Both the position numbers and the translations under genes were made by a program. From contig NC_080075.1 in assembly GCF_949987535.1 (NCBI RefSeq), positions 60,175,636-60,239,635 of the forward strand: a stretch of 64,000 bases of DNA. The letters are read 5' to 3'. A model generated the notes under the pieces. That model made no database searches and was not told where the DNA came from. It saw only the letters and a program-made list of their open reading frames with translations. The stretch comes from Balaenoptera acutorostrata (Eukaryota; Chordata; Mammalia; Artiodactyla; Balaenopteridae). Shown in pieces: positions 36,101 through 47,868 of the stretch (position 1 is its first letter; each line of letters starts with the position of its first letter).

Positions 36101-36229
36101 TACCTTTGAACAGATTTTTTGAGTTAGGAAATTTATACTGAAGTTTTAAGAAAGTGTTAAATTTCATGACTTAGTGAACGTCCTCTTTCCTTCTACTCCT
36201 GCTTTGGCCTGCCTTATGCTGTTTCCTTA
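33131..36229. other. unclassified non-coding sequence
   Basis: About 3.1 kb with no supported gene. Overlapping open frames of 65-69 codons at 33270-33532 show no motif. The end of an L2 might lie near 33510-33560, but the match is too weak to list. Confidence 0.5.
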
Positions 36230-36905
36230 TTTTTTAAAAAAAAAATTTAGCTCAACTTTTTAGTTTAGAATACTTCTAGATTTCAGAAAACTTACACAAA
36301 TAGTATAGAGAACTCACATGTACCCCACTCCCAGTTTCCCCTGTTATTAACATCTTACATTGGTACCCCATGTTTGTCACAATTAATGAATTGATGTTGA
36401 AACATTGTTTTTAACTAAACTTCATACTTCAGGAGTCAGATTTCCTTTTTTTTTTTTTTTTCAACTTAGTGCTCCCCGCCTTTTTTTCTGCTCCTGGATC
36501 CTAAGATACCACAGTGCATTCAGCGTTCAAGACTCCTTAGGCTCTTTTTTTACTGTGAAAATGTCTCATTTCCTCATTTTTGATGACCTTGCCACTGTTG
36601 AAGAGTACTGCTCAAGTATTTTGTAGAATGTCGCTCAATTAAAAATTGTCTGATTTTTTTTTTATTAGACTGAGGTTATGAGTTTTTTGGAGGAAGACAA
36701 CAGAGGTAAAGTGCCATTTTCATTTCATCATATCAAGATTACATAATGTCAACATGACATCCCTATTGATGTTAACCTTGACCACCTGGCAGAGGTAGTT
36801 TTAGTCAACTTTCCACTAAAGAGTTACACCTCTCTTCTCCTTTTCAAAACTGCACTCTTTGTAAGGAGGTCACTTTTGTGTAGCTCACACTTAAGCATGG
36901 ATATA
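36230..36905 (-). repeat. old L1M 3' UTR
   Basis: Reversed L1M 3' UTR text in order: AGAGAACTCACATGTACCCC, TTAACATCTTACATTGGTAC, AAGATACCACAGTGCATTCA, AGACTGAGGTTATGAGTTTT, GAAGACAACAGAGGTAAAGT, GATGTTAACCTTGACCACCT and TAGCTCACACTTAAGCATGG. ORF2 is absent, so the copy is truncated just upstream of the 3' UTR. Confidence 0.78.
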
Positions 36906-37365
36906 ATGGCTTTAAAAAAAAATAATATAAAGATAACATAGGATGTAATGGTGACATATAGATTTATATAGCACTTTACAATTTACGAAGTGAATTTACT
37001 TATCTATGATCTAGTCACCAACACCTTGCTGTAGGCATGGAAGAAATCATAGAGGTGAGAATAATTGATAAAGCATCAAGTAGGTGAAGAAAAAGGATAT
37101 TGTTCCTTTTAGGAAAACCCACTGAATGGCAGCTGGTTGGCTTCAGACTTCCTAGAATATTTCATTGTTTTTCGCTCTTGTGTCTTTTCCAACTGTCACT
37201 TAGAAGTCGTCCTTTGAATGTCTTCCCATCACCCCTAAATCAACGTTACAAATGAAAACCCATCATATTGTCCATCCTCTCCCTCTACCACCTCAGCTAC
37301 ATTTCTCTCTCTTGTACATATACCTTTGTTAAAACAACTTTTCATCCAAACTTTCCTGATTCTGC
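36906..37365. other. unclassified non-coding sequence
   Basis: No supported gene; the right end may belong to the following L2. Confidence 0.5.
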
Positions 37366-38100
37366 CCAAAAAACCCTACACTTTCCTCCTATCTAGGCTG
37401 GATTCTTTGAAATCACTTTGAAGTAATTCTTTTATTTAATTTCCCATATCCAGTGGGTCATCAATGATCTCCTTCTTCAAAATGTCATCCATTTCTATCC
37501 CTTTTTCTTTGTTCTTGAAGCCTAAGCCCTAGTTATGCTTATATCCCCTCATGCCTGGACTGCTACAGTTTTTTCATTTGTTCTCTGTTTACAATAATTC
37601 TTTCTTGCAATAGTCATAAATACCAATTTTATTGCCCCACTTCCCTGTTCAAAAAATTTAGTAACTCTGAATCTTAGCACAGCATTTCTACATGTCTTCT
37701 GGATTCGACATAGCAGACACAACCTAACTTCCCATTACTGTATGATAAGCTTGCAGAACTCTAATCAGACTGAAATAATGGCCCTAAAAGTAAGCCTATG
37801 GTCCTCCCCTCCTTGAATGCTCTTCTAATGTCCCCACTCATTTATTCAGACCCTAGTCATTCTTCAAGGGTCAGTTTAAATTCTATTTTTCATTGAAGTA
37901 CCTCTTAATAAAATCTTAGATTCAGAGTAAGTCGAGGTTGATAGACACTGGAGTAAAAATAAGCTAGCTCTGTGAATCATTTGATGTTGTCTTATGATGA
38001 GGCGAAGCTTCTGTTTTCTCATTCTATTGTATTCCCCACAACACATAGACTAACGATGGACATGTAAGAGATTGTACAATAAATGCTTCATGTCGATTGA
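37366..38100 (+). repeat. L2 ORF2 end and 3' region, diverged
   Basis: Text such as CATGCCTGGACTGCTACAG, TCTAATCAGACTGAAATAAT, CTTGAATGCTCTTCTAATGT, CATTCTTCAAGGGTCAGTTT and TTGTACAATAAATGCTTCAT follows the L2 LINE from the end of its coding part through its 3' end. All frames are broken. Confidence 0.65.
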
Positions 38101-40437
38101 TTATGAAGTTTCTATTTCTTTTTAAGGGAGTAGCCATTGAAACTTGGCTGCTTTCCCCTTTGCATTTGTCTGCCAGCATTAAACATTAATTAGGCTATGT
38201 ATTCCAGTTTTTCAAATATAACAATTTCTGAAAAAAATAAATCTTCCTAAAGTGTTTTCTCAAATTTTAACTACATTCTGTTGGCTATTTAGCAAAATTG
38301 AGACTTTTTTTCCCCACTTTGGAAGCTTTCTATACAAAGGGGATTTGTAAATTTTCTTTTAAAATTATAGACTTGTATAGCAATTATGGTTTTGTTGACA
38401 ATATTAAAAAAACTCTAACAAGAAGGAGGAGTTGAATAGAGAGCCAGTTTTTCTCTACCAAAAATGGAAAAAATAATATTTGGAGAATTTATATTTGTTT
38501 GCCTCCTGCGGAAAATTTAGAGAATTATTTTTAAGGTCATATTAGAAACAGTTCCAAGTGAATGCAGTAAAGGCCTCCCTAGTGAGATGGAAGGGTTGCC
38601 AAATCAATCCCATCAAAAGGAGATCTTACTTAGAAGCTTCAGAACAAACTCTCAAAATGCCTCTGTCCTGTGCTTTCCAATATGAAAGAAACAAAACAAA
38701 TTAGAGAGTGAAAGTGGCTCTGGAGAGTTGTTTGCTAAACATTGAAACAACTCAGGATACTGAACTGAAGGAAATTATTATTTTTATCATCAAAGTTTGT
38801 TGCAGTAGCAGCTTTGCATGGAAGCATAATTGCTTTAAAAAGTGCTTGTGGGGTCGTGGTGAGTGGGCACAGGAGGCCTGGAACCGTAAATTACTTCAAT
38901 CAGCAAAGGGAAAGGCATCCAGCCCATCAACTCCATAGGGATTGTTCATTCATTCATTAACTATGGCTATAACTGCTTCATCATAGCTGAAAACAAAAAC
39001 ATCCACTTAAGTTACCAAACACTGGTATCAATTATTAAAGCCATGTGAAGAGGGGGCTTTGTATATCTTTTAATGACTATAAAAACTGAGTTTCCTTGAA
39101 GGCACCACATATTGTACTATCACACTGAAATCAGTGTTGTTTACAGAAGGAAAGTATTTTGCTGAAAAGTTGTGATAAGCCTCTGTCTCTCACACCAGTT
39201 ATTATTTTGCAAAAACCAAAAAAGCCATGCTCATTATAGGCAGATGTGCTGCCCGCCTTTACGAAAATGAAGTTCTAAAAGAGGCAAAACTAGTAAATGT
39301 ATAGATGCAACCACATGCAAATTAACTATAAAACTCAATTTCTCTGGTCTTACTCTCTCCCTATTCTTTTTCTCCTTCCATTCATTATCTTTATTTCTTT
39401 AAAGACTTTTTGCCTTTCTGTTTGGGAGCTGGAAATTAAACTAAAGAGGCAGCCTTGGTTGGTGAGCGACCTTGTGCATTGCTTACCTGAAGCCTGTCAT
39501 GAGGTGTATGAAACTTGCCAGAGCAAGGGAAAAGATCCAGGTGATTTACTATCTCTTGGGAGTTTCCTTAGGTTGTTAGCATTTAGTGATCAAGAGGCCA
39601 GGTTTGACAATTTTAGGAACTAAAACTTTTGAAGATTTGCTCTTTCAATTCAACAGCTCCATTTTTCTTGTTGAAAATACATACTTCACATGAAAGTGGG
39701 ACATGATTTTAAACTTTTAACTCATTTAAAAATTTTCTCTTTTTCTCTCTCTCAAAGAAATAAAAATCATGAAATGGCATGGTACATTTTTATAAGTAAG
39801 CTTTGAAAGGTCATGATGTGAGACATGATTCATAAAGCTTCTAGATAAAGACAATACACTAAATTTGCAAGTTAAGAAAAATGTGAAAATAATAAAACAC
39901 TGACTAAACAGAATAATCACAGGAAATCTCAATCCTACGTAATATTAATAGGTAACTTGTATTATGCATTAAAAATGCTTTCACATGGGTTATATCAATT
40001 GATCTCTGTTAACCCTTTCAACAAAATTTGATATATACCATTGAGCTAAGTGAGGTCTGATTCTTGGAGGAATGGGGCTGGCCAGTTGAAATAAAGGAAA
40101 ATTGGAGAAGTAAGATATTGTTCCCTATTCCCAAGTCATTGGGGACATTTTGTTTTCTTCTTTCTTGATATAATTTCCAGAGTTTCATGTCTGGAGACAA
40201 AGGGAAATTGTTATTATTCAAGGATAAAATGATTGTCTCTGTAGACAATTCTATCTTATATACAAAAAAGCTAGTAGAACCAATAATTGAGTTGTTCAAT
40301 GTATTACAATACTAGTTCAATACACAAAAAATCAACTGTATTTCTATATATTTGCATCCAACAATTGGCGATTAATATTTTTAAATATTTTAAAAAGCAT
40401 CAATAATACTTAGAGATAAGCTTGTTGGAAAATGTAA
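38101..40437. other. unclassified non-coding sequence
   Basis: About 2.3 kb without a supported gene. Open frames of 76 codons (38708) and 108 codons (39297) have no recognised domain and no splice or promoter context that I can defend. Confidence 0.5.
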
Positions 40438-40467
40438 TGTGTGTATATATATATATATATACACACA
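40438..40467. repeat. perfect 30-bp palindrome (TG/TA/CA)
   Basis: A TG-rich arm TGTGTGT, eight AT units, and the mirror-complement arm ACACACA form one uninterrupted self-complementary block. It is a microsatellite able to form a cruciform. Confidence 0.93.
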
Positions 40468-41084
40468 CTAAAATTTATGAAATATTCATATATACTGTGT
40501 TCATGCATTATGGTTATGCTTATATAACCATTTGAAATGTAAATAATTAAAACTTTAAAAGCAATTCTTAGCTGATGGGAAATCCAAAACCAAAGATGGG
40601 CCAGATTTGGCCCATGAGCCATTGTTTGCTTACCCCTGTTGTACATATCACAATCAGCATATGAACAATAATACAGTGCTACTGTGTTATTTAATTGTTA
40701 TATATTAGTAAAATGAGCAACTGAAAGAAATTAAGATGTAAGTTTTATATCTGAACACCTACCTTCAAGTATAAATAACTTAAGCTGAAACTTTCCTTAT
40801 ATGCTCTTTATGCTGAAATTTAATGTCAGTTGAAGCGTAAGAGTATGTTTATTATTGCAATAATAAAATGATTAATGATGAAAGTGATTAATTTTGTGCA
40901 CAAAAACAATTATTAGGGGTTTTGCACAATCAATCAGTAAAAGATTGCTAGCTAGATAACATCTCAAAGCATACATAGCTTTCAAACCAAAAAAGTTGAT
41001 AATATTATAAAATTCAAAGCAGAATGCTAGAGTTTATATTATATCCTATTTCTGATCTTACAGAATTGGGTTTTGTAACTGGAC
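40468..41084. other. unclassified non-coding sequence
   Basis: AT-rich with no gene. A 20-bp perfect palindrome at 40848-40867 is listed separately. Confidence 0.5.
40848..40867. repeat. perfect 20-bp palindrome
   Basis: TTTATTATTGCAATAATAAA equals its own reverse complement. No known regulatory role can be assigned. Confidence 0.92.
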
Positions 41085-41700
41085 AAGGCTGGTACCAAAC
41101 CCAAGTTCAGCTGCTTGATGGCCAATACTCAAGAAACAAGTGTTGGTGGAAAAGGAAAAGTTGCTTTGCTCAGGAGTCTAGGAACCTGGGATGATGGTGG
41201 ATAAATGTCCTAAGACCATCTCCAAGTTGCCAGTTAGGAGACAAAGGTTTTAAAGGCAGTGTGAGGAAGGGGCCTGCAGCGTGCATGATCAGCTTGTGTA
41301 GAATTCTCGGATTGGTTGGCATCAAAGTGAAGTTTTGAGCCTCATCAACCTTCTGGTTTCAACTGGTCTGGGGTCTATTTGCTGGCAGTCAGCAGTTTTC
41401 ATCTGGTGAGGGTGTGCTTCCTATAAAAACAACTAAGGAAGTGTGTCAGGCCTTTATCTTTCAGGGAGCTGGGAGTTTGATGACTGCTATGTGGCTGGTT
41501 TATAGTCTAAATTATTACCAGTTTCCAGGCCCAACAGCTATTTCATATTTCCTAATCATTAACTTTTCAGCCAATAATTTGAGACTCAGAAGGCCTGGGA
41601 AACTAAAGCTTTTCTACGAACAAGAGGCAAGTGGAGGACATGGCAGAGGGGGTCTGTCCCTGGAAGACCCCATAGGGTCCTGCTTGGTTATAATATCCCC
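41085..41700 (-). repeat. probable endogenous-retrovirus solo LTR
   Basis: This segment is richer in GC than its surroundings. On the minus strand it has an LTR-like order: a TATA-like TTTAAAACC near 41250, then an R-U5-like part around 41145-41165 (GCAAAGCAACTTTTCCTTTT), where many LTRs have the poly(A) signal. No internal retroviral genes flank it, so it would be a solo LTR. The ends are not certain and the family is not identified. The 111-codon open frame at 41414 falls mostly here and is probably fortuitous. Confidence 0.35.
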
Positions 41701-42639
41701 TTTTCTTTGTTACTTCTCGATCTTGAGGAGGGACAGGTATGGAACATGAAAGGGAGTCAAGTTTTGGATAGAGAGGTTAATCGTAAACTTGGCAGAGAAC
41801 TCAGTTTTAGGAGACTTGGTTTCAGTTTTATAACTAATAAAATTAAAAATAATCTGTATATACTGTACTTAATGTGTATTTTTCTTTTCCAATTATACCA
41901 TGAGTGTTTCCAGCAGGAAAATATTCATCTGGAATTTTCCTATCATTTAAAGATAAATTAAAGCAGTATAATCTAGCTCAAGATTTCATAAGGCGAAAAA
42001 AAGCCCTCCAAAATAACATTTAATGAAAATTTTCATGTTTAGTTATCTTTGATCCAAGAATGATAAGGAATTTAAAGAGTGAAGAAAAATAGTTGCAGGA
42101 AGATGAGGTATTCAAAGCAATTTTGTTCTCATCAATCAAACTTCAAGACAATAGACTTTACGAGATTGCTTTCAGAAGATAATTCCTTATAGTTTTACAT
42201 GTATAGTGACTAAAATTTAAATAAAACATGTTGAAATAATTTCTATAGCCAACAACCACTTTTAATAAGCATGAAGGATTTTTGAGATCTGCTTACGGTA
42301 TAAATTCTAGGTACAATGTTCCATCTAGAATCTACTGAAAAACTTCTTCCTGAATTATATTCTGCTGTACACCTGAAGATTGGTGATATTAGTAATTTAG
42401 CTGTTTGTTTTGTGTACATTGCACAGTTGAGCATATCAAAGTAATAAGAAATCGTCTTTAAATCTGACAGCTCTGTGGGTGATGATGAATTAAATCTTGC
42501 TTCTGCTTGACTGGTTTGCTGAGAGAGTTCTTGGTCTCAAACAACTAGCAACATAGTGAATTTACCTGAAGAAATATTTATAGAAGGGAAAATTTTAAAA
42601 GTGTTATGCAATTTCATTGACAATTGAACAAAAATGGTG
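41701..42639. other. unclassified non-coding sequence
   Basis: AT-rich; no gene or confident repeat seen. Confidence 0.5.
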
Positions 42640-43400
42640 AAGATTGTGAATGATTACAAGCATATGATGTTTTATTCCCATCCTAAAGTTGTGTGTTCAG
42701 AAAGTAATGATAGCACCATGCAATGGAATGGAATTACAAACCACAAGCAGAAAGATCGTGGATCCCTTTTTATCATTCTTCTTCAGCCAGGAACAAACTA
42801 TATGACATAAAAAAATTTGGGGACCAGTTTGTCGTGTGTTTATATATGATGTTTATGTACTGCTACTACTACAAGTTAAAAGTCCGCTTGAATCAAAGCA
42901 AGCCTTAATAATGTACTTTGCAGACAGCAATATTGACATAGCAGGACTTATAAGAAATAGTTCCTTACAGAGAAAATTTTGTGTTTCCAGAAACCAGTTG
43001 AAGAAGTGACCAAATTCAAGTGCTTTTAGAAGACATATACACTTGGATGCTGTCTATTGAAAGATCCTCCCATAATTCTACTCTAGGGTAGATGCTGAAA
43101 TTGTAGAGAGAGTAATGAGAGCAGAAAAGCAAATAGAAATTGAGAGATGATTACATTATCTTGAAGGCCAGTTGCTTTGCTCCACTGTCACATTTCTAGA
43201 TCCAAAATGTGGAATACTTTTTTTTTCTCTCAAGGGATTTTGCTGTAGCAGGTGTGTGAACAATATGAGAAATAAAAATTTTTATAAGTGAGGGAGGCAG
43301 TTTTAACTTTCCTTCTGAAAATATTTACAATGCATTGTCAAGCTTCAATTTATAAGATTATGAAAATATAATTGTGTCATCAACAACCAACAGAATCTTT
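42640..43400 (+). pseudogene. possible hAT-type transposase relic
   Basis: Around 43165-43215 one frame reads T-F-L-D-P-K-C-G-I-L-F-F. This resembles the conserved A-T-x-L-D-P-R-Y-K stretch of hAT transposases (the Charlie and ZBED kind). Neighbouring text in shifting frames is protein-like, with charged stretches such as V-D-A-E-I-V-E-R-V-M-R-A-E-K. Frameshifts and stops are many, and no terminal inverted repeats were found. The call rests on one motif, so another source or chance is quite possible. Confidence 0.22.
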
Positions 43401-43714
43401 AAGTATAGGAACTGAAGAGGAGAGTTTAGCTACTTTCTACTAGGGAGGAAGAAAAACTTCAGGGCAATATTTATTTATTTAGACTTTTTTCTGTAAGGAA
43501 GAATGATCCCTTCTCCCATGTTAATTCACTCATTCAGTTATTTGTTTATATAGTTGACCTTATTCTTTGGCCATTAGGATTTACTTCATGCTAGCACTGT
43601 GCATGACCCTGTCTCCTCCCTTCTTTTTCTCTTCCTCTTTATTTCTCTTTCTCTGTCTCATAATACTTACAATACAAGATCAGCATGTAAGTTGTGCTCA
43701 TTAGTAAACTCAGT
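43401..43714. other. unclassified non-coding sequence
   Basis: No supported gene. A T/C-rich patch lies at 43605-43660. Confidence 0.5.
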
Positions 43715-44797
43715 TTTCAGTTCTAGGAGCTATATTGTAAATTGTTTGGGATTATTTATATAGACAACCATGTTGTCTGCAAACAGAGACAGTTTTATAT
43801 CTTCATTTTGATCTATATGCCTCCTATTACCTTTTCTTGCTTTGTTGTACTAGCTGTGAAGTTGTGATAGTATAACATTGATTAGAAATCATGACAGAGG
43901 CATCTTTGCCTTATTTCTAGAATTGATAGGAAAGTAGTCTTTCACCGTTACATATGGTTCTGGCTCTGGGATTTTTGTAGATACCCATTAAAGATTTTAA
44001 AAAATTCCTTTCTGATTTTAGTTTTAAGAGAGCTTTTATCATGAATGGATGTTAAATTTCATCAAAAAAATTTGTTTTGGTTTTTCTTTTCAGATGGTCA
44101 TGTGTATTTTCTCCTTTACTCTTTCAGTATAATAAATTGTATCAATTGATTTTAAATGTTACTCCTTTTAAATGTTACTCCAGCCTTGCATTCCTGGAGT
44201 AAATCCCACTTGATAGCGATGCATTACCTTTGTATATATTGCTGGATCCAATTTATCAATATATTGTTGAGGATTTTTTGAGTCTATATTCATGAAATAT
44301 ATTGGTCTGTAATTTTCTTATATTTTTCTGAGTTTTAATTTTAGGGTAAATGTGTCTTCATAAATTGAATTAGACAGTATTCTCTACCTTTGTATTTTAT
44401 GCAGTAAGTTGTGTAGAAATGATAATTCTTAATTAAATATTTGACAGAATTCATCAGTAAAACCATGTTGACCTGGAGTTCTGTGTGTGTATGTGTATAT
44501 GTGTTTTATTTGGAAAGTTTTTAACTTTGAATTTAATTTCTCTAATAGATATAGGACTATTCAAGTTATCTATTTCTAAGTCAGTGATAGACATTGGGTA
44601 GTTTGTATCTGTCAAGGAAATGTTCCATTTGTTCTAAGTTGTGGAATATTTGGGCACTATATTGTTGGTACTGTTGTCTTATTATTTCTTTAATGGCTAA
44701 GGGGTCTGTAGAGACATTCTATTGCTGTTGGGTAAAATGCTCTATAAATATCAGTTAGGTCCAGTTGATTGATAATGTTCAGGTCTTCTGCATTCTT
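43715..44797 (-). repeat. old L1M ORF2 fragment (outer element, left part)
   Basis: Reversed, degenerate ORF2 polymerase text: GGGATTATTTATATAGACAA and ACCATGTTGTCTGCAAACAG (the F-A-D-D region), TGGAGTAAATCCCACTTGAT, ATATATTGGTCTGTAATTTT, CTATAAATATCAGTTAGGTC and TTGATTGATAATGTTCAGGT. The same element continues at 49522 after the L1-C insertion. Confidence 0.82.
44150..44181. repeat. perfect 16-bp tandem duplication
   Basis: TTTTAAATGTTACTCC lies head to tail twice, 44150-44165 and 44166-44181, within the old L1M. As it has no mismatch, it is probably much younger than the host element. Confidence 0.9.
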
Positions 44798-45421
44798 TTT
44801 AAATTTTTTTAAAAATTGAGGTATAGTTGATGTACAACATAGTGTTTCACAATGATTAAAGGTTATACTCCATTTATAGTTATTATAAAATATAGGCTAT
44901 ATTCCCTGTGCTGTACAAAATATCCTTGTAGTTTATATATTTTATACATAGTAGTTTGTACTTCTTAATCCCTTCCCCCTATTTTGCACCTCCCCCCATC
45001 TCTCTCCCTACTGGTAACTACTAATTTGTTCTCTATATCTATGAGCCTGTTTCTTTTTTGTTATATTCACTAGTTTGTTTTATTTTTTAGATTCCATATG
45101 TTTGTGGTATTGTACAATATTTGCTTTTCTCTGTCTGACTTATTTCACTTAGCATAATACCCTCCCAGTCCATACATATTGGCCCAATTTGCAAAATGGC
45201 ATTATTATTTATGGCTGAGCAATATTCCATTGTATGTATATACCACATTTTCTTTATCCATCCATCTGTTGATGGACACTTAGGTTGCTTTCATATCTTG
45301 GCAATTGCAGATAATGGTGCTATGAATATTGGGGTGTATGTATCTTTTCTAATTAGTGTTTTCATTTTCTTCTGATATATTTCCAGGAGTGGAATTGCTG
45401 GGTCATATAGTAGTTCTAGTT

Positions 45422-47215
45422 TTAGTTTTTTGAGCAATCTGCATACTGTTTTCCATAGTGACTGCACCAAGTTACATTCCCACCAACAGTATACAAGGGT
45501 TGCCTTTTCTCTACATCCACACCATTTTGATGATGGCCATTCTGACTGGTGTGAGGTGATACCTCCTTGTAGTTTTGATTTGCATTTCTATAATAATTAG
45601 TGACATTGAGCATCTTTTCATGTGCCTTTTTGGCCATCTGTATGTCTTCTCTAGAGAAATATCTATTTAGATCTTCTGCCCATTTTTGGATTGGGTTGTT
45701 TGTTTTTTTGATATTGAGCTGTCTGGGCTGTTTGTATATTTTGGAGATTAATCACTTGTCAGTTGCATTGTTTGCAAGTATTTTCTCCCATTCTTTAGGT
45801 TGTCTTTTTGTTTATGCTTTCCTTTGCTGTGCAAAAGCTTTTAAGTTTAATTAGGTCCCATTTGTTTATTATATTTTTACTTCCATTACTCTAGGAGTTG
45901 GATCCAAAAAGATATTGTTGTGATTTATGTCAAAGAGTGTCCTGCCTATGTTTTCCTCTAAGAGTTTTATCAGATTTTCTATGTATAGTATCATGTCATC
46001 TGCAAACAGTGACAGTTTTACTTCTTCCTTTCCAATTTGGATTCCTTTTATTTCTTTTTCTTGTCTAATTACTGTGGCTAGGACTTCCATTACTATGTTG
46101 AATAAAAGTGGCAAGAATGGGTATCCTTGTCTTGTTCCTGATCTTACAAGAAATGCTTTCAGATTTTCATCATTGAGTATGATAATGTTATCTGTGGTTT
46201 TGTCATATATGGCCTGTATTATGCTGAAGTATGCTCTCTCTATGCGCACTTTCTGAAGAGTTTTTATCATAAATGGATGTTGAAGTTTGTAAAATATTTT
46301 CCTGCATCTGTGAGATGATCAAATGGGTTTTTTCTTCAATTTGTTAATGTGATGTATCACACTGATTGACTTGAGGATATTGAACGGTCCTTGTATCCCT
46401 GGAATATATCTCACTTGATTATGGTGTATGATCCTTTACATGTATAGCTGGATTCAGTTTACTAATATTTTGTTGAGGATTTTTGCATCTATGTTCATCA
46501 GTGATACTGGCCTATAATTTTCTTTTTTTGTGATATCTTTGTCTGGTTTTGGTACCAGGGTGATGCTGGTCTCATAAAATGAGTTTGGAAGTGTTCCTTC
46601 CTTTGCAATTTTTTGGAATAGTTTCAGAAGTATAGGTGTTAAGTCTTCTAAATATTTAGTAGAATTCACCTGTGAAGCCATCTGGTTCTGGACTTTCGTT
46701 TGTTGGGAGTTTTAAAATTACTGGTTCAATTTCAGTACTGGTAATTAGTCTGTTCATATTTTCTGTTTCTTCCTGGTTCTGTCTTGGGAGATTGTACCTT
46801 TCTAAGAATTTGTCCATTTCTTCTAGTTTGTCCATTTTATTGGTGTATTGTTGCTTGCAGTAGTCTCTTATGATCCTTTGTATTTCTGTGGTGTTGGTTG
46901 TAACTTCTCCTTTCTTATTTCTAATTTTATTGATTTGAGCTCTCTCCCTTTTTTTCTTGATGAGTCTGGCTAAAGGTTTATCAATTTTGTTTATCTTTTC
47001 AAGGAACCAGCTTGTAGTTTCATTGATCTTTTCTATTTTTTTTTTTTTTTTGTATCTCTTTCATTTATTTCTGCTTTAATCTTTTTGATTTCTTTCCTTC
47101 TACTAACTTTGGGTTTTGTTTGTTCTTCTTTCTCCAGTTGCTTTAGGCATAAGGTTAGGTTGTTTATTTGAGATTTTTCTTATTTCCTGAGGTAAGCTTG
47201 TATCACTGTAAACTA
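45422..47215 (-). pseudogene. L1-C ORF2, internally deleted
   Basis: Parts of ORF2 remain. The polymerase core has [13 protein letters not shown] and an intact F-A-D-D near 46000. Straight after [11 protein letters not shown] the frame runs into [14 protein letters not shown], which lies about 260 residues further on in L1-B. So about 790 bp are missing at a joint near 45970-45978, with the frame preserved. The endonuclease region is lost in the second deletion near 47215. Other stops and frameshifts are present. The protein cannot be functional. Confidence 0.88.
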
Positions 47216-47868
47216 TATGTTATTTGTTCCTTTTCCCTTGCTTCTTTTATTATTCTCTCTTTATCTTTAATTTTTGTCACTTTAGTTACAGTATGTCTTG
47301 GTGTGTTCCTCCTTGGGTTAATCCTGTATGGGACTCTCTGCACTTACTGGCCTTGGATGTCTGTTTCCTTTGCCAGGTTAGGGAAGTTTTCAGCTTTTAT
47401 ATCTTCAGATATGTTCTTCGGCCCTCTCTCTCTCTCTTTTCTCCTCCTGGGACCCCTATAATGCGAATATTAGTGCACTTCATGTTGTCCCAGAGGTTTC
47501 TTAAACTGTCCTCATTTCTTTTCATTACTTTTTCTGTTCAGAATCAGTGATTTCCGCTACTTTGTCTTCCAGCTTGCTGATTCGTTCCTTTGTATCATTA
47601 GTCTACTGTTGATTCTTTCTAGAGAATTTTTCATTTCAGTTTTTTTATTATTCATCTGTTTGGTTGTTTTTTATATTTTCTAACTCTTTGTTAAAAAATT
47701 CTGATTTCTCACTCTGTGCATCAATTATTCTCCTGAGTTCTTTGATCATCTTTATGATCACTACCCTGAACTCTTTCTTGGGTAGATTACCTATCTATAC
47801 TTCACTTAGTTCTTTTTCTGAGGTTTTATCTTGTTCCTTCATCTGGAACATGTTTCTCTGTCACCTCA
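47216..47868 (-). pseudogene. L1-C ORF1, N-terminal part only
   Basis: Starts at an ATG near 47868 (ATGAGGTGACAGAG) and continues through coiled-coil-type text. The RNA-recognition region includes the TAGGGGTCCCAGGAGG string on the minus strand near 47450. It is cut near 47216, where text equivalent to L1-B position 55965 joins text equivalent to L1-B position 54780. The C-terminal domain of ORF1, the inter-ORF spacer and most of the endonuclease are gone. Confidence 0.8.

Noticed and set aside
39297..39623. A 108-codon plus-strand open frame, the longest outside the repeats apart from the one at 41414
   Set aside because: It starts in AT-rich sequence with no Kozak context or domain. A frame of this length is expected by chance in 64 kb.
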